7,922 nt of DNA, from contig CANQIR010000046.1 in the NCBI GenBank assembly GCA_947624095.1, forward strand, positions 1 through 7,922, given 5' to 3'. The translations under genes were made by a program, and so were the position numbers. Positions 1 to 6,672 of this stretch are shown here, piece by piece (positions within the stretch are counted from its first letter, which is position 1; the number at the start of each line of letters is the position of its first letter). This DNA comes from an uncultured Bacilli bacterium. GTDB lineage: Bacteria > Bacillota_I > Bacilli_A > RF39 > UBA660. Below the pieces are notes generated by a model, which saw nothing but the letters and a program-made list of their open reading frames with translations, did not search any database and had not been told where the DNA came from.

Positions 1-1
1 C

Positions 2-373
2 CCAAAAGCTTTCGTCGGACACGTGGGGCTTATGTATCCAAGTGATTATGGCTATGCCACTGGAGGAAGTACTTCAACATCAAGGGCAACGTGTTTAGCT
101 AAAGAAATGTATAACTGGAATAGCGGTAGTTATAAAACAGATTGTGCAGGAGGTAGCTGGTTATATAATTCTAGTACTACACAATGGACTTTGTCTCCTC
201 GTTCCGGTACCTCCAGCAGTGTGTTCTATGTGAACGGTAGCGGCATTGTCTACAGCAACGGCGCTATATATGAGGTTGGGGTCCGGCCGGTCGTTTATCT
301 GAAATCGAGTGTGCAGATTGTAGATGATGATATGGATGGATCTAGTGGTAATCCTTATAATTTAAGTTTATAG
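2..373 (+). CDS. C-terminal fragment of a putative surface protein with a lectin-like (DUF6273-like) domain
   Basis: The frame is open to the left edge, so the gene is 5'-truncated. A GTG at 23 lies inside the conserved domain and is not a credible start. The visible 123 residues are rich in Gly, Ser, Tyr and Trp, with a GLMYPSDYGYAT opening, Cys in RATCLAKE and in KTDCAGG (possibly a disulphide), a QWTLSPRSG segment and a GVRPVVYLK motif. This arrangement resembles DUF6273/C-type-lectin-like domains at the C-termini of secreted proteins in gut Firmicutes. From memory, some relatives begin with a prepilin-type helix, but that part lies outside the window. The tail after the domain is acidic and Gly/Ser-rich. 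Base use is odd: codons from about 200 to 268 mostly end in C, unlike every other gene here. Stop is TAG and a terminator follows. The family call is moderate; function (adhesion or ligand binding) is inferred. Confidence 0.6.
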   Translation, partial: PKAFVGHVGLMYPSDYGYATGGSTSTSRATCLAKEMYNWNSGSYKTDCAGGSWLYNSSTTQWTLSPRSGTSSSVFYVNGSGIVYSNGAIYEVGVRPVVYLKSSVQIVDDDMDGSSGNPYNLSL

Positions 374-389
374 ATGAATTAAGGAAAAT

Positions 390-423
390 ATCGCTAAATG
401 TTTGATAGTTTAGCGATTTTTTT
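390..423 (+). terminator. Rho-independent terminator after the surface-protein gene
   Basis: A perfect 9-bp inverted repeat (ATCGCTAAA at 390-398 and TTTAGCGAT at 409-417) encloses a 10-nt loop and runs straight into seven T residues (417-423). It lies 16 bases after the stop codon of the upstream gene, so that gene ends here and mutS starts a new unit. The loop also contains the -35 box of the mutS promoter. Confidence 0.88.
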
Positions 424-430
424 GTATAAT
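402..430 (+). promoter_or_regulatory. Predicted sigma-A promoter of mutS
   Basis: TTGATA (402-407, five of six consensus bases) and TATAAT (425-430, perfect) are separated by exactly 17 bases. The expected start of transcription is near 437, giving a leader of only about 11 nt before the mutS ATG at 448. The -35 box is in the loop of the upstream terminator, and the T-tract forms part of the spacer. GTGAT at 438-442, five bases before the ATG, is the only Shine-Dalgarno-like match. Confidence 0.75.
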
Positions 431-447
431 TTTATCTGTGATGTAGT

Positions 448-2988
448 ATGAAAAGATGCGAAGTAGATAGAGAAAAGTTATCTCCTGGAATGAAACAATA
501 TATGGAGATAAAAGATAATTATGAAGAAGAGATATTATTTTTTAGACTAGGAGATTTTTATGAAATATTCTTTGAAGATGGAATAATTGCTTCTCGAGAA
601 TTAGAATTAACTTTAACTGGGAAGAATGCTGGTTTAGATGAACGAGTACCAATGTGTGGAGTTCCTTTTCATTCAGTAACACCTTATATTGAAAAGCTAA
701 TTGAAAAGGGATATAAAGTTGCTATATGTGAGCAGCTTGAAGATCCAAAGAAGTGTACTGATAAAGTTGTTAAGCGGGGAGTTATTCAAGTATATAGTAA
801 GGGTAGTATAGTTGATGCAGAGATGCTTAAGGCTTATGATAACAATTATATTGGGAGTATTTTAGATTTTAGTTATATTTATGTTATTACTTATGCAGAT
901 ATTAGTACAGGACATATGTATTCAATGAGTATTGAACATGATAAAACTAAATTAATTAATCAAGTCTTAAAATTAGGTTTAAAAGAAGTATTACTTAGTG
1001 ATAATACTGACGAAGAGTTAGTTAGTACTTTAAAAGATAATTATAATATTGGTGTTAGTATTAGTGGAGAGTATCTAAATGAAGGATATGAGTATTTATA
1101 TAAAAATACTAATGAAATGACAGTTATTACGGGTGTTAAACATTTACTATATTATTTAGTAGTTAGGGAATTAAAGGATTTATCGCATATTGAGACATTA
1201 GAAATAGTTAGCGGTGATGAATATTTAGAGATGGATATTCATACGATTAGAAATTTAGAATTAGTAGAAACTTTAAGATTAAAAGAAAGAAATAATAGTT
1301 TAGTATGGTTACTGGATAAATGTAAGACTGCTATGGGTAGTAGATTACTTAAAAATTGGTTATTGAAGCCTTTAAAAGATGTAGATAAGATTAATCATAG
1401 ATATGATATGATTGAGAAACTTAATGATGAATTTATTACTTTGGAAGAATTAAGAAATACTTTATATGAAGTATATGATATTGAGAGACTTTGTGGGAAG
1501 ATAGCTTGTGGGAATTTAAATGGGAAAGATGTATTACAACTTAAGAAATCATTAGGGTATGTACCATTTATTAAGGAAAAGATAGAAAGTTTAGGGTTTA
1601 ATTATCAAATTGGTGATGTAAGTGATTTATATGAATTATTAGATAAAGCAATTATTGAAGACCCACCTTTAAGTATTAGAGAAGGCAATATAATAAAAGA
1701 AGGATATAATCAAGAACTTGATGAATTAAAAAGTATTCGTAGTGGTGGTAAAGAATTTATTGCGGATTTAGAGAATAAAGAAAGAGAAAGAACGGGTATT
1801 AAGACTTTAAAAGTGGGATTTAATAAAGTTTTTGGTTATTTTATTGAAGTATCAAAAGGACAGACTAATTTAGTAAAACCAGAATATGGTTATGAAAGAA
1901 GACAGACATTAACTAATTGTGAAAGATATATATCACCATTATTAAAAGAAAAGGAAGCTTTGGTATTAAATGCGGAAGAAAGAATAATGGAGATTGAATA
2001 TAATCTATTTATGGAGATTAGAGATATTTTAAAGAATAGATTATTTGAATTACAAAGAATTGCTAAAGTGATTAGTGAGTTAGATGTAATTGCTAGTTTA
2101 GCGGTATGTGCTTCGGAGTTAAGATTAGTAAGACCTAAGTTAACAACGGGGGAAGATTTAATTGTACTGGAAGGAAGACATCCAGTAGTTGAAAGAGTTA
2201 GTAAATCTACATATGTAGCTAATGATTGTCGGATGCAAGATGGTGTAAATACACTTTTAATAACGGGACCTAATATGAGTGGTAAATCTACTTATATGCG
2301 TCAGTTGGGGATTATTGTGATAATGGCACAAATGGGATCTTTTGTACCAGCTAAATCAGTAGAAATGCCAGTTTTTGATAAGATATTTACGAGAATTGGA
2401 GCGAGTGATGATTTAGTTAGTGGTGAATCAACATTTATGATTGAAATGATGGAAGCAAGAAATGCTATTTGTAATGCGACAGATAAAAGTTTAATTTTAT
2501 TTGATGAATTAGGTAGAGGAACAGCTACTTATGATGGAATGAGTTTAGCAGAAGCAATATTGGAATATGTTAATGAAAAGATTGGTTGTAAAGTATTATT
2601 TTCGACACATTATCACGAATTAACGAGACTTGATGAAAAATATCAAAGTATTAAAAATGTTCACGTATCAGCTTTGGAAGAGAACGGGAATATTACTTTC
2701 TTACATAAGGTAGAGGATGGAGCAGTTGATAAATCTTATGGTATTCACGTTGCAAAATTAGCTAAAATGCCAGATGAGTTATTAGAAAGAGCTAAGGAAA
2801 TATTAAATTTTTATGAGGAAACAAGTAAGAATAAACAGGATGAAGGGACTCAATGTAGTTTTGATTTTAATGAGCCAGTGAAAGAAGAAAGTAAAGCTTT
2901 AGAAAAACTTAGAAGTATTGATGTAATGCGGATTACACCGATAGAAGCGATTAATTTATTATATGAATTAAAGGATTTAGATAAGTAA
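448..2988 (+). CDS. mutS: DNA mismatch repair protein MutS
   Basis: MutS recognises base mismatches and small loops in newly copied DNA and starts their repair as an ATP-driven sliding clamp. At 846 aa the protein is full length (E. coli MutS is about 853). The N-terminal domain has the Phe-X-Glu mismatch wedge at F37/E39 within GDFYEIF, followed by PMCGVPFHS and GYKVAICEQ. The ATPase domain shows Walker A GPNMSGKST (607-615), the loop FTRIGASDDLVSGESTFM, Walker B LILFDELGRGT with D686/E687, and the STHYHEL switch. QCSFDF at 802-807 resembles a beta-clamp-binding motif, as in Bacillus MutS. The ATG at 448 fits the promoter and has a weak GTGAT ribosome site; M15 (ATG at 490) aligns with the usual family start region but has no visible ribosome site. 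The next gene overlaps by one base and is not mutL, which must lie elsewhere if present. Confidence 0.97.
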   Translation: MKRCEVDREKLSPGMKQYMEIKDNYEEEILFFRLGDFYEIFFEDGIIASRELELTLTGKNAGLDERVPMCGVPFHSVTPYIEKLIEKGYKVAICEQLEDPKKCTDKVVKRGVIQVYSKGSIVDAEMLKAYDNNYIGSILDFSYIYVITYADISTGHMYSMSIEHDKTKLINQVLKLGLKEVLLSDNTDEELVSTLKDNYNIGVSISGEYLNEGYEYLYKNTNEMTVITGVKHLLYYLVVRELKDLSHIETLEIVSGDEYLEMDIHTIRNLELVETLRLKERNNSLVWLLDKCKTAMGSRLLKNWLLKPLKDVDKINHRYDMIEKLNDEFITLEELRNTLYEVYDIERLCGKIACGNLNGKDVLQLKKSLGYVPFIKEKIESLGFNYQIGDVSDLYELLDKAIIEDPPLSIREGNIIKEGYNQELDELKSIRSGGKEFIADLENKERERTGIKTLKVGFNKVFGYFIEVSKGQTNLVKPEYGYERRQTLTNCERYISPLLKEKEALVLNAEERIMEIEYNLFMEIRDILKNRLFELQRIAKVISELDVIASLAVCASELRLVRPKLTTGEDLIVLEGRHPVVERVSKSTYVANDCRMQDGVNTLLITGPNMSGKSTYMRQLGIIVIMAQMGSFVPAKSVEMPVFDKIFTRIGASDDLVSGESTFMIEMMEARNAICNATDKSLILFDELGRGTATYDGMSLAEAILEYVNEKIGCKVLFSTHYHELTRLDEKYQSIKNVHVSALEENGNITFLHKVEDGAVDKSYGIHVAKLAKMPDELLERAKEILNFYEETSKNKQDEGTQCSFDFNEPVKEESKALEKLRSIDVMRITPIEAINLLYELKDLDK

Positions 2989-3389
2989 TGGAAGAGGTAT
3001 ATATTTTACTAGATGATTTAAGATATGATATTTACTATGCAAGTTATAAAAGTACTTGTGAAAGTTATGAGCGAGTTTTAATTAAAGTATTTCAGGATGA
3101 GAAAGATAAAATAGTAGTAGAAACTACTAATGGAATTGATAAGATAGTTTATGATACGAGAAAAGATAAAACTAAAGATTTAATGGAATATGATTTAACT
3201 TTTTTAAAAGTTTTAGAAAGAATGAAATGTGATAGAGAAGTAAAAGGAATGGTATATGAAAAATTACCAGAAATTGGGGCTTGGAAAAGAGTTAAATTAA
3301 CTAAGGATGCTAAAGAAAAATTAAAAGATGAGAAATTACTAAGTAGAAAGGATATGGAAGATATTTGGGGGAAAATATTTGATAGATAG
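2988..3389 (+). CDS. Hypothetical protein, translationally coupled to mutS
   Basis: I do not recognise this 133-aa protein. It starts at an ATG sharing its A with the mutS stop (TAATG). No good Shine-Dalgarno is present (AAGGA at 2971-2975 is 12 bases away), so it is probably translated by ribosomes finishing mutS and made at a related level. The sequence has no signal peptide or membrane segment and is highly charged. The first ~55 residues look beta-rich (EEVYILLDDLRYDIYYASY, then alternating hydrophobics in RVLIKVFQ and KIVVETTNGIDKIVYD). The C-terminal half is Lys/Glu-rich and probably helical, containing EIGAWKRVKLTKDAKEKL. It occupies the place mutL holds in Bacillus but does not resemble MutL, which is far larger. 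A role in repair is suggested only by context. It ends in TAG with no terminator before the nusB promoter. Confidence 0.85.
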   Translation: MEEVYILLDDLRYDIYYASYKSTCESYERVLIKVFQDEKDKIVVETTNGIDKIVYDTRKDKTKDLMEYDLTFLKVLERMKCDREVKGMVYEKLPEIGAWKRVKLTKDAKEKLKDEKLLSRKDMEDIWGKIFDR

Positions 3390-3402
3390 GAGTTACCGAT
3401 AA

Positions 3403-3431
3403 TTTACTTATGAGGTGGTAAGTGTTATAAT
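3403..3431 (+). promoter_or_regulatory. Predicted promoter of the nusB-xseA-xseB operon
   Basis: TATAAT at 3426-3431 is preceded by TG one base upstream (TGTTATAAT), an extended -10 element. TTTACT at 3403-3408 lies 17 bases upstream and matches four of six -35 positions. The expected start is near 3438, leaving about a 16-nt leader that contains the nusB ribosome site. It lies in the 64-base gap between the unknown gene and nusB. No terminator precedes it, so read-through from mutS may add to expression. Confidence 0.65.
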
Positions 3432-3440
3432 GGTAATTAC

Positions 3441-3446
3441 GAGGTG
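3441..3446 (+). promoter_or_regulatory. Ribosome binding site that fixes the nusB start
   Basis: GAGGTG lies seven bases before the ATG at 3454. It selects this ATG over the in-frame GTG at 3415, which lies upstream of the predicted transcription start and would add 13 residues not typical of NusB. Confidence 0.8.
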
Positions 3447-3453
3447 GAGTTTT

Positions 3454-3849
3454 ATGGCTAAAAGTAGAAGTGAATTAAGAGAAAAAATAATGATAATTTT
3501 ATATCAAATTGATATATATAAAAAGAATAAAATGGAATATGATGTAGATAATGTTATTAAAGAAAATTTAGAAATTGATAATGATTTTGTTAAAGATATT
3601 GTTTATGGAGTTGTAACTCACGAAGAATCTATTAATGAAGAAGCTAATAAATATATGACTAATTGGCGGATTGATAGAATTGATAAGACGGGAGCTGCTA
3701 TATTAAGAATGGCTATTTATGAACTTAAATATACCGATACACCTAGTGTGGTGGTAATTAATGAAGCTGTAGAACTTGCAAAAAAATATAGTGATGATTC
3801 AGTTAGAAAAATTATTAATGCAGTATTAGATAGGATGATTAATGAATAA
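3454..3849 (+). CDS. nusB: Transcription antitermination protein NusB
   Basis: NusB binds ribosomal protein S10 (NusE) and boxA RNA, and keeps RNA polymerase processive on rRNA operons. The 131-aa product is of normal family length and all-helical in character. It opens MAKSRSELREKIMIILYQ, the basic first helix of NusB, and carries the conserved C-terminal block NWRIDRIDKTGAAILRMAIYEL, then DTPSVVVINEAVELAKKYS and INAVLDRM. The start is set by the strong ribosome site at 3441-3446. The gene begins an operon with xseA, overlapping it by one base (TAATG). In Bacillus subtilis folD separates nusB from xseA; here it is missing from that place. Confidence 0.95.
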   Translation: MAKSRSELREKIMIILYQIDIYKKNKMEYDVDNVIKENLEIDNDFVKDIVYGVVTHEESINEEANKYMTNWRIDRIDKTGAAILRMAIYELKYTDTPSVVVINEAVELAKKYSDDSVRKIINAVLDRMINE

Positions 3850-5189
3850 TGGAACCAAAGTATATCAAAATAAGTGATTTAAATAGGTATATTAAGGCGA
3901 AGTTTGATATTGATGACCATTTAAAGAAAGTTTATCTAAAGGGAGAGATTTCTAATTTTAAGAATCATACTAGAGGACATTTATATTTTACTTTGAAAGA
4001 TGAAACTAGTAGAATAGCAGCTGTGATGTTTTCAGGAAATGCGAGAAATTTAAATTTTACACCGGAAGATGGGATGAATGTCTTAGTAAGTGGACGAGTT
4101 TCAGTATATGAAGCTAATGGGGGATACCAAATATATGTTGAAGAGATGCAAGTTGATGGAATTGGCAATTTATATTTGGAATATGAAAAGTTAAAGAAGA
4201 AGTTAGAAGCAGAAGGTTTATTTGATAAAGCTCATAAAAGGGCAATTCCTCGGTTTCCGAAAAGAGTGGGAATTGTAACAGCTAGTACTGGAGCAGCTAT
4301 TAGAGATATATTAAGTACAATAAAAAGAAGATATCCAATTTGTGAAACTATTTTATTTCCTAGTTTAGTACAAGGGGAGTTAGCGAAAGATTCGATAGTA
4401 CGACAATTAAATAAGGCACAAGAATATGATTTAGATGTTATTATTTGTGGCCGTGGTGGTGGATCAATTGAAGACTTGTGGGCATTTAATGAAGAAGTGG
4501 TAGCTAGAGCTATTTATAATAGCCGAATTCCTGTAATTAGTGCTGTAGGTCATGAAGTAGATTTTACGATTGCTGATTTTGTAGCAGATCTTAGAGCACC
4601 TACACCAACGGGAGCTGCTGAAATGGCAGTACCTAATTTAGTAGATTTAAATAATTTAATTGAACAAATAAAAATTAGAGCTAATGAAAGTATTAATAAG
4701 TATTTAATATTTAATTTAAAAAGATTAGAAAATATTAAATCTTCATTTATATTAAAGAATCCATTATCAATGTATGAAGTTAAAGAACAGAAATTAGATA
4801 GTATGATAGATCGACTTAATCAGAAAATTAAAAATATACTAGAAAAAGAAAAGGTAAGACTGGATAATATATTACATAAGCAAATATTAAAAGATCCACT
4901 TAATAAATATTTAGGGAGAAGAGAAAGAATTATATTTTTACAAAATAAAGCGAATAACATAATTAATAATTTAATTAGCAATAATAAACATAATTTACAG
5001 ATGAAAATAAATACTTTGGAATTATTAAATCCATTAAATATATTAAGTAAAGGCTATAGCGTGGTCTATTGTAATGATAAGATAATTAGTAATGCTAGAA
5101 ATGTTAAAGTTAATGATATAGTTAATATTAGATTAAATAAAGGTATGGTAAAAGCTAAAGTAGAAGAGGTGGAAAATGATGGAAAATAA
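3849..5189 (+). CDS. xseA: Exodeoxyribonuclease VII large subunit
   Basis: XseA is the catalytic subunit of exonuclease VII, which with many XseB subunits degrades single-stranded DNA from both ends in the cytoplasm. The 446-aa length is normal. Residues ~1-105 form the OB-fold DNA-binding domain (ISDLNRYIKAKFD, VYLKGEISNFKNHTRGHLYFTLKD). The catalytic domain begins near FPKRVGIVTASTGAAIRDIL and includes GRGGGSIEDLWAFNEE (201-216) and GHEVDFTIADFVADLRAPTP (from G234; H235, D238). Residues ~265-390 are long Lys/Glu/Asn-rich helices matching the coiled-coil region that carries XseB. The C-terminus has the expected NILSKGYSVVY segment. The start ATG overlaps the nusB stop by one base; AGGATGAT at 3832-3839 may help, but coupling is more likely. 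It overlaps xseB at its 3' end, as is usual for two subunits of one complex. Confidence 0.96.
   Translation: MEPKYIKISDLNRYIKAKFDIDDHLKKVYLKGEISNFKNHTRGHLYFTLKDETSRIAAVMFSGNARNLNFTPEDGMNVLVSGRVSVYEANGGYQIYVEEMQVDGIGNLYLEYEKLKKKLEAEGLFDKAHKRAIPRFPKRVGIVTASTGAAIRDILSTIKRRYPICETILFPSLVQGELAKDSIVRQLNKAQEYDLDVIICGRGGGSIEDLWAFNEEVVARAIYNSRIPVISAVGHEVDFTIADFVADLRAPTPTGAAEMAVPNLVDLNNLIEQIKIRANESINKYLIFNLKRLENIKSSFILKNPLSMYEVKEQKLDSMIDRLNQKIKNILEKEKVRLDNILHKQILKDPLNKYLGRRERIIFLQNKANNIINNLISNNKHNLQMKINTLELLNPLNILSKGYSVVYCNDKIISNARNVKVNDIVNIRLNKGMVKAKVEEVENDGK
5166..5171 (+). promoter_or_regulatory. Ribosome binding site deciding the xseB start
   Basis: GAGGTG inside the end of xseA is followed by two ATGs in a row, at 5176 (four bases away) and 5179 (seven bases away). 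The second has the spacing used by nusB and is preferred. The two choices differ by one Met. Confidence 0.6.
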
Positions 5190-5409
5190 AGAGAAGACTT
5201 TTGAAGAAGCATTAAATGAACTGGAGACGACTGTTAAGGAATTAGAAAATGGGAGTATTGATTTAGATAAAGCTATTGAAAAATATAGTAATGCGATGGC
5301 TTTAGCTAAACTTTGTAGTGATAAACTTAATAATGCAACAGAAAAAGTTAATAAAATATTAACGGAAAATGGGACATTAGAGGATTTTGAAGTAAACGAC
5401 AATGCCTAG
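5179..5409 (+). CDS. xseB: Exodeoxyribonuclease VII small subunit
   Basis: XseB is the small accessory subunit that binds along the XseA coiled coil and is needed for a stable, active exonuclease VII. The 76-aa product has the family pattern in full: KTFEEALNELETTVKELENG, then SIDLDKAIEKYSNAMALAKLC, then KLNNATEKVNKIL, and an acidic tail. It should form two helices in a hairpin. The ATG at 5179 is chosen for ribosome-site spacing; the adjacent ATG at 5176 is possible. It overlaps the end of xseA by about 11 bases, so the subunits are co-translated. No terminator follows: the -35 box of the next promoter begins four bases after the TAG stop. In Bacillus ispA and dxs come next; they are absent here. 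Confidence 0.93.
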   Translation: MENKEKTFEEALNELETTVKELENGSIDLDKAIEKYSNAMALAKLCSDKLNNATEKVNKILTENGTLEDFEVNDNA

Positions 5410-5412
5410 AAA

Positions 5413-5441
5413 TTGACAAAGATAGAGAGATTATTTATAAT
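5413..5441 (+). promoter_or_regulatory. Perfect consensus sigma-A promoter
   Basis: TTGACA (5413-5418) and TATAAT (5436-5441) are both exact consensus and 17 bases apart. Transcription should start near 5448, about 14 nt before the ATG at 5462. GGTGA at 5451-5455 serves as the ribosome site, six bases before that ATG. This is the strongest-looking promoter in the window. Confidence 0.85.
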
Positions 5442-5461
5442 ATACAACCTGGTGAGGGCGG

Positions 5462-6604
5462 ATGAAAGTTAGAGAAAAAATTGCTTATTGGCTTGATAGA
5501 TGCTTGGAAGGCTATAAAATAAGAGTAATAATGGGTACTATTGAGCAAGAGGAATTATATGCAGCATATTCTACGGTTATTGACTATAAAGAGGTTTATA
5601 ATTTAGTTTTAGCTCAGGCTAGATGGGTAGATTATGGAAAAGTATATATTGGTTTTGACCGAGTTAGTAGAGTATTAGAGGTAATACCAATTACAGAGCA
5701 AGAAAAATTAGAATTTATACGCGATATTATTAGTAAAGATGTTCAAAGTACTAGTTTTAAAGAGCCGGTAGTAGATATTTTTCAACCATTAGAGGGCGAT
5801 GCTTATTTAAAAGATATGGTTTTAGGATTAGTAACGGGAGATAAAGATAGTGATAATGATCAAGACTACTTTGATAGAAAAATGATTAAAGTACCAAGAT
5901 ATCAGATTGCTGATAAATTAGAAGTACTTACTGAGTTAAATGAATTAATTATTGCTAAACCGATTGATAATGATGAGGATGTAAAGAAAGCTATTCGGGC
6001 TTTAAAAAAATTAGGATTTAGTGATAAATTGTTAGTAGGAATAAGAAGAGAATTAATTAAAGAATTTGGAAAAAATAGAGCTACGGAACAAAAAGTTAAA
6101 AAAACGGAGGTAGCTAAACCTAAAATTAGGGGATTAGGACCAGTTAAAAAGTCAAGTTCAACTATTATTAGTCGAGAATACCGGCTAACGATAAGAAAAA
6201 TTGAAGAATATTTTGACTTAGAAAAGTTAGTTTTAAAGAAAAGCATATCATTAACTGAAGTTATCAATGTTGTGATAATGATGAGGAATATTGGTTTAAC
6301 AAAGGATATTATACGAAAATTTATTTTACAAGCAGAAATAGCTCGCGGAAGGGATAAAGTAAATCCATTGGCTTTATATACTGAAGTATATGAAAAACTA
6401 TGTTACTATGGTCAGGATGATGAGGAATTACAAAGATATATTGCCGAAATTAATGATTACTTTAAAGAGATATTTATAGCTAGTGATGAAGATTATGCGT
6501 TTTGGAAAGATACTATTGATGAAACTTTAAATTATGCATTAAAATTAGTACCAAAAACTGGTAAATATGAATTAGAAAAGGCTGAGAATAAAAGAAATTC
6601 TTAG
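5462..6604 (+). CDS. Hypothetical cytoplasmic protein in the xseB-spoIVB interval
   Basis: I do not recognise this 380-aa protein. It has no signal peptide and no membrane segment, and is highly charged. Three parts can be seen. Residues 1 to ~125 look mixed alpha/beta (REKIAYWLDRCLEGYKIRV, a Trp/Tyr-rich QARWVDYGKVYIGFDRVSR, then VLEVIPITEQEKLEFIRDII). Residues ~150-205 are helical (ADKLEVLTELNELIIAKPID, KKAIRALKKLGFSDKLLVGI). A basic, probably flexible stretch near 208-240 leads to a helical C-terminal part (~240-365) ending in a Lys/Glu-rich tail. The alternation of helical blocks around a basic linker suggests a scaffold or nucleic-acid-binding role, but this is a guess. It has its own consensus promoter and a terminator over its end, so it is a single-gene unit. 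It sits where Bacillus carries ispA to recN and resembles none of these. Confidence 0.88.
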   Translation: MKVREKIAYWLDRCLEGYKIRVIMGTIEQEELYAAYSTVIDYKEVYNLVLAQARWVDYGKVYIGFDRVSRVLEVIPITEQEKLEFIRDIISKDVQSTSFKEPVVDIFQPLEGDAYLKDMVLGLVTGDKDSDNDQDYFDRKMIKVPRYQIADKLEVLTELNELIIAKPIDNDEDVKKAIRALKKLGFSDKLLVGIRRELIKEFGKNRATEQKVKKTEVAKPKIRGLGPVKKSSSTIISREYRLTIRKIEEYFDLEKLVLKKSISLTEVINVVIMMRNIGLTKDIIRKFILQAEIARGRDKVNPLALYTEVYEKLCYYGQDDEELQRYIAEINDYFKEIFIASDEDYAFWKDTIDETLNYALKLVPKTGKYELEKAENKRNS

Positions 6605-6612
6605 TCTTTTTT
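6581..6612 (+). terminator. Rho-independent terminator overlapping the end of the 380-aa gene
   Basis: CTGAGAAT (6582-6589) pairs with ATTCTTAG (6597-6604) through eight pairs, one of them G-U, around a 7-nt loop; G6581 and T6605 can add another G-U. TCTTTTTT follows. The right arm includes the TAG stop codon. The stem has only two G-C pairs, so efficiency may be moderate. Confidence 0.6.
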
Positions 6613-6672
6613 GGTTCTTTATTCCATAGTTATATTGATAAACTTGGTAATACTATTATTAGGTGATGGATT

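Noticed and set aside
441..446. ATG-TAG start-stop pair just before mutS
   Set aside because: It overlaps the GTGAT ribosome-site match and has no support of its own; probably chance.
3361..3380. Hairpin ATATTT/AAATAT at the end of the 133-aa gene as a terminator
   Set aside because: The stem is entirely A-T and no proper T-tract follows.
3410..3421. Three-codon mini-ORF (Met-Arg-Trp-stop) before nusB, a possible leader peptide
   Set aside because: It lies within the promoter spacer, upstream of the predicted transcription start, and has no ribosome site.
3415..3453. N-terminal extension of nusB from GTG at 3415
   Set aside because: It lies upstream of the predicted transcription start and adds residues not typical of NusB; the ATG at 3454 has a strong, well-spaced ribosome site.
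3965..4168. Minus-strand open frame inside xseA
   Set aside because: Shadow of a strongly supported xseA; no ribosome site or family resemblance.
5133..5402. Minus-strand open frame over xseB
   Set aside because: Antisense to a well-recognised xseB; its Ser/Phe/Leu-rich composition is what antisense of AT-rich, Lys/Glu-rich coding gives.
5902..6267. Minus-strand open frame inside the 380-aa gene
   Set aside because: Same composition artefact, and no start signals; the plus-strand gene has promoter, ribosome site and terminator.
6624..6660. Promoter for spoIVB (TTGATA at 6635-6640; AATACTA at 6649-6655 resembling a sigma-F/G -10)
   Set aside because: Spacings do not fit: TTGATA is only 13 bases from TATTAT, whose start point would fall at the end of the ribosome site, and CCATA is 20 bases from AATACTA. 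The gene needs a promoter, but none could be assigned.
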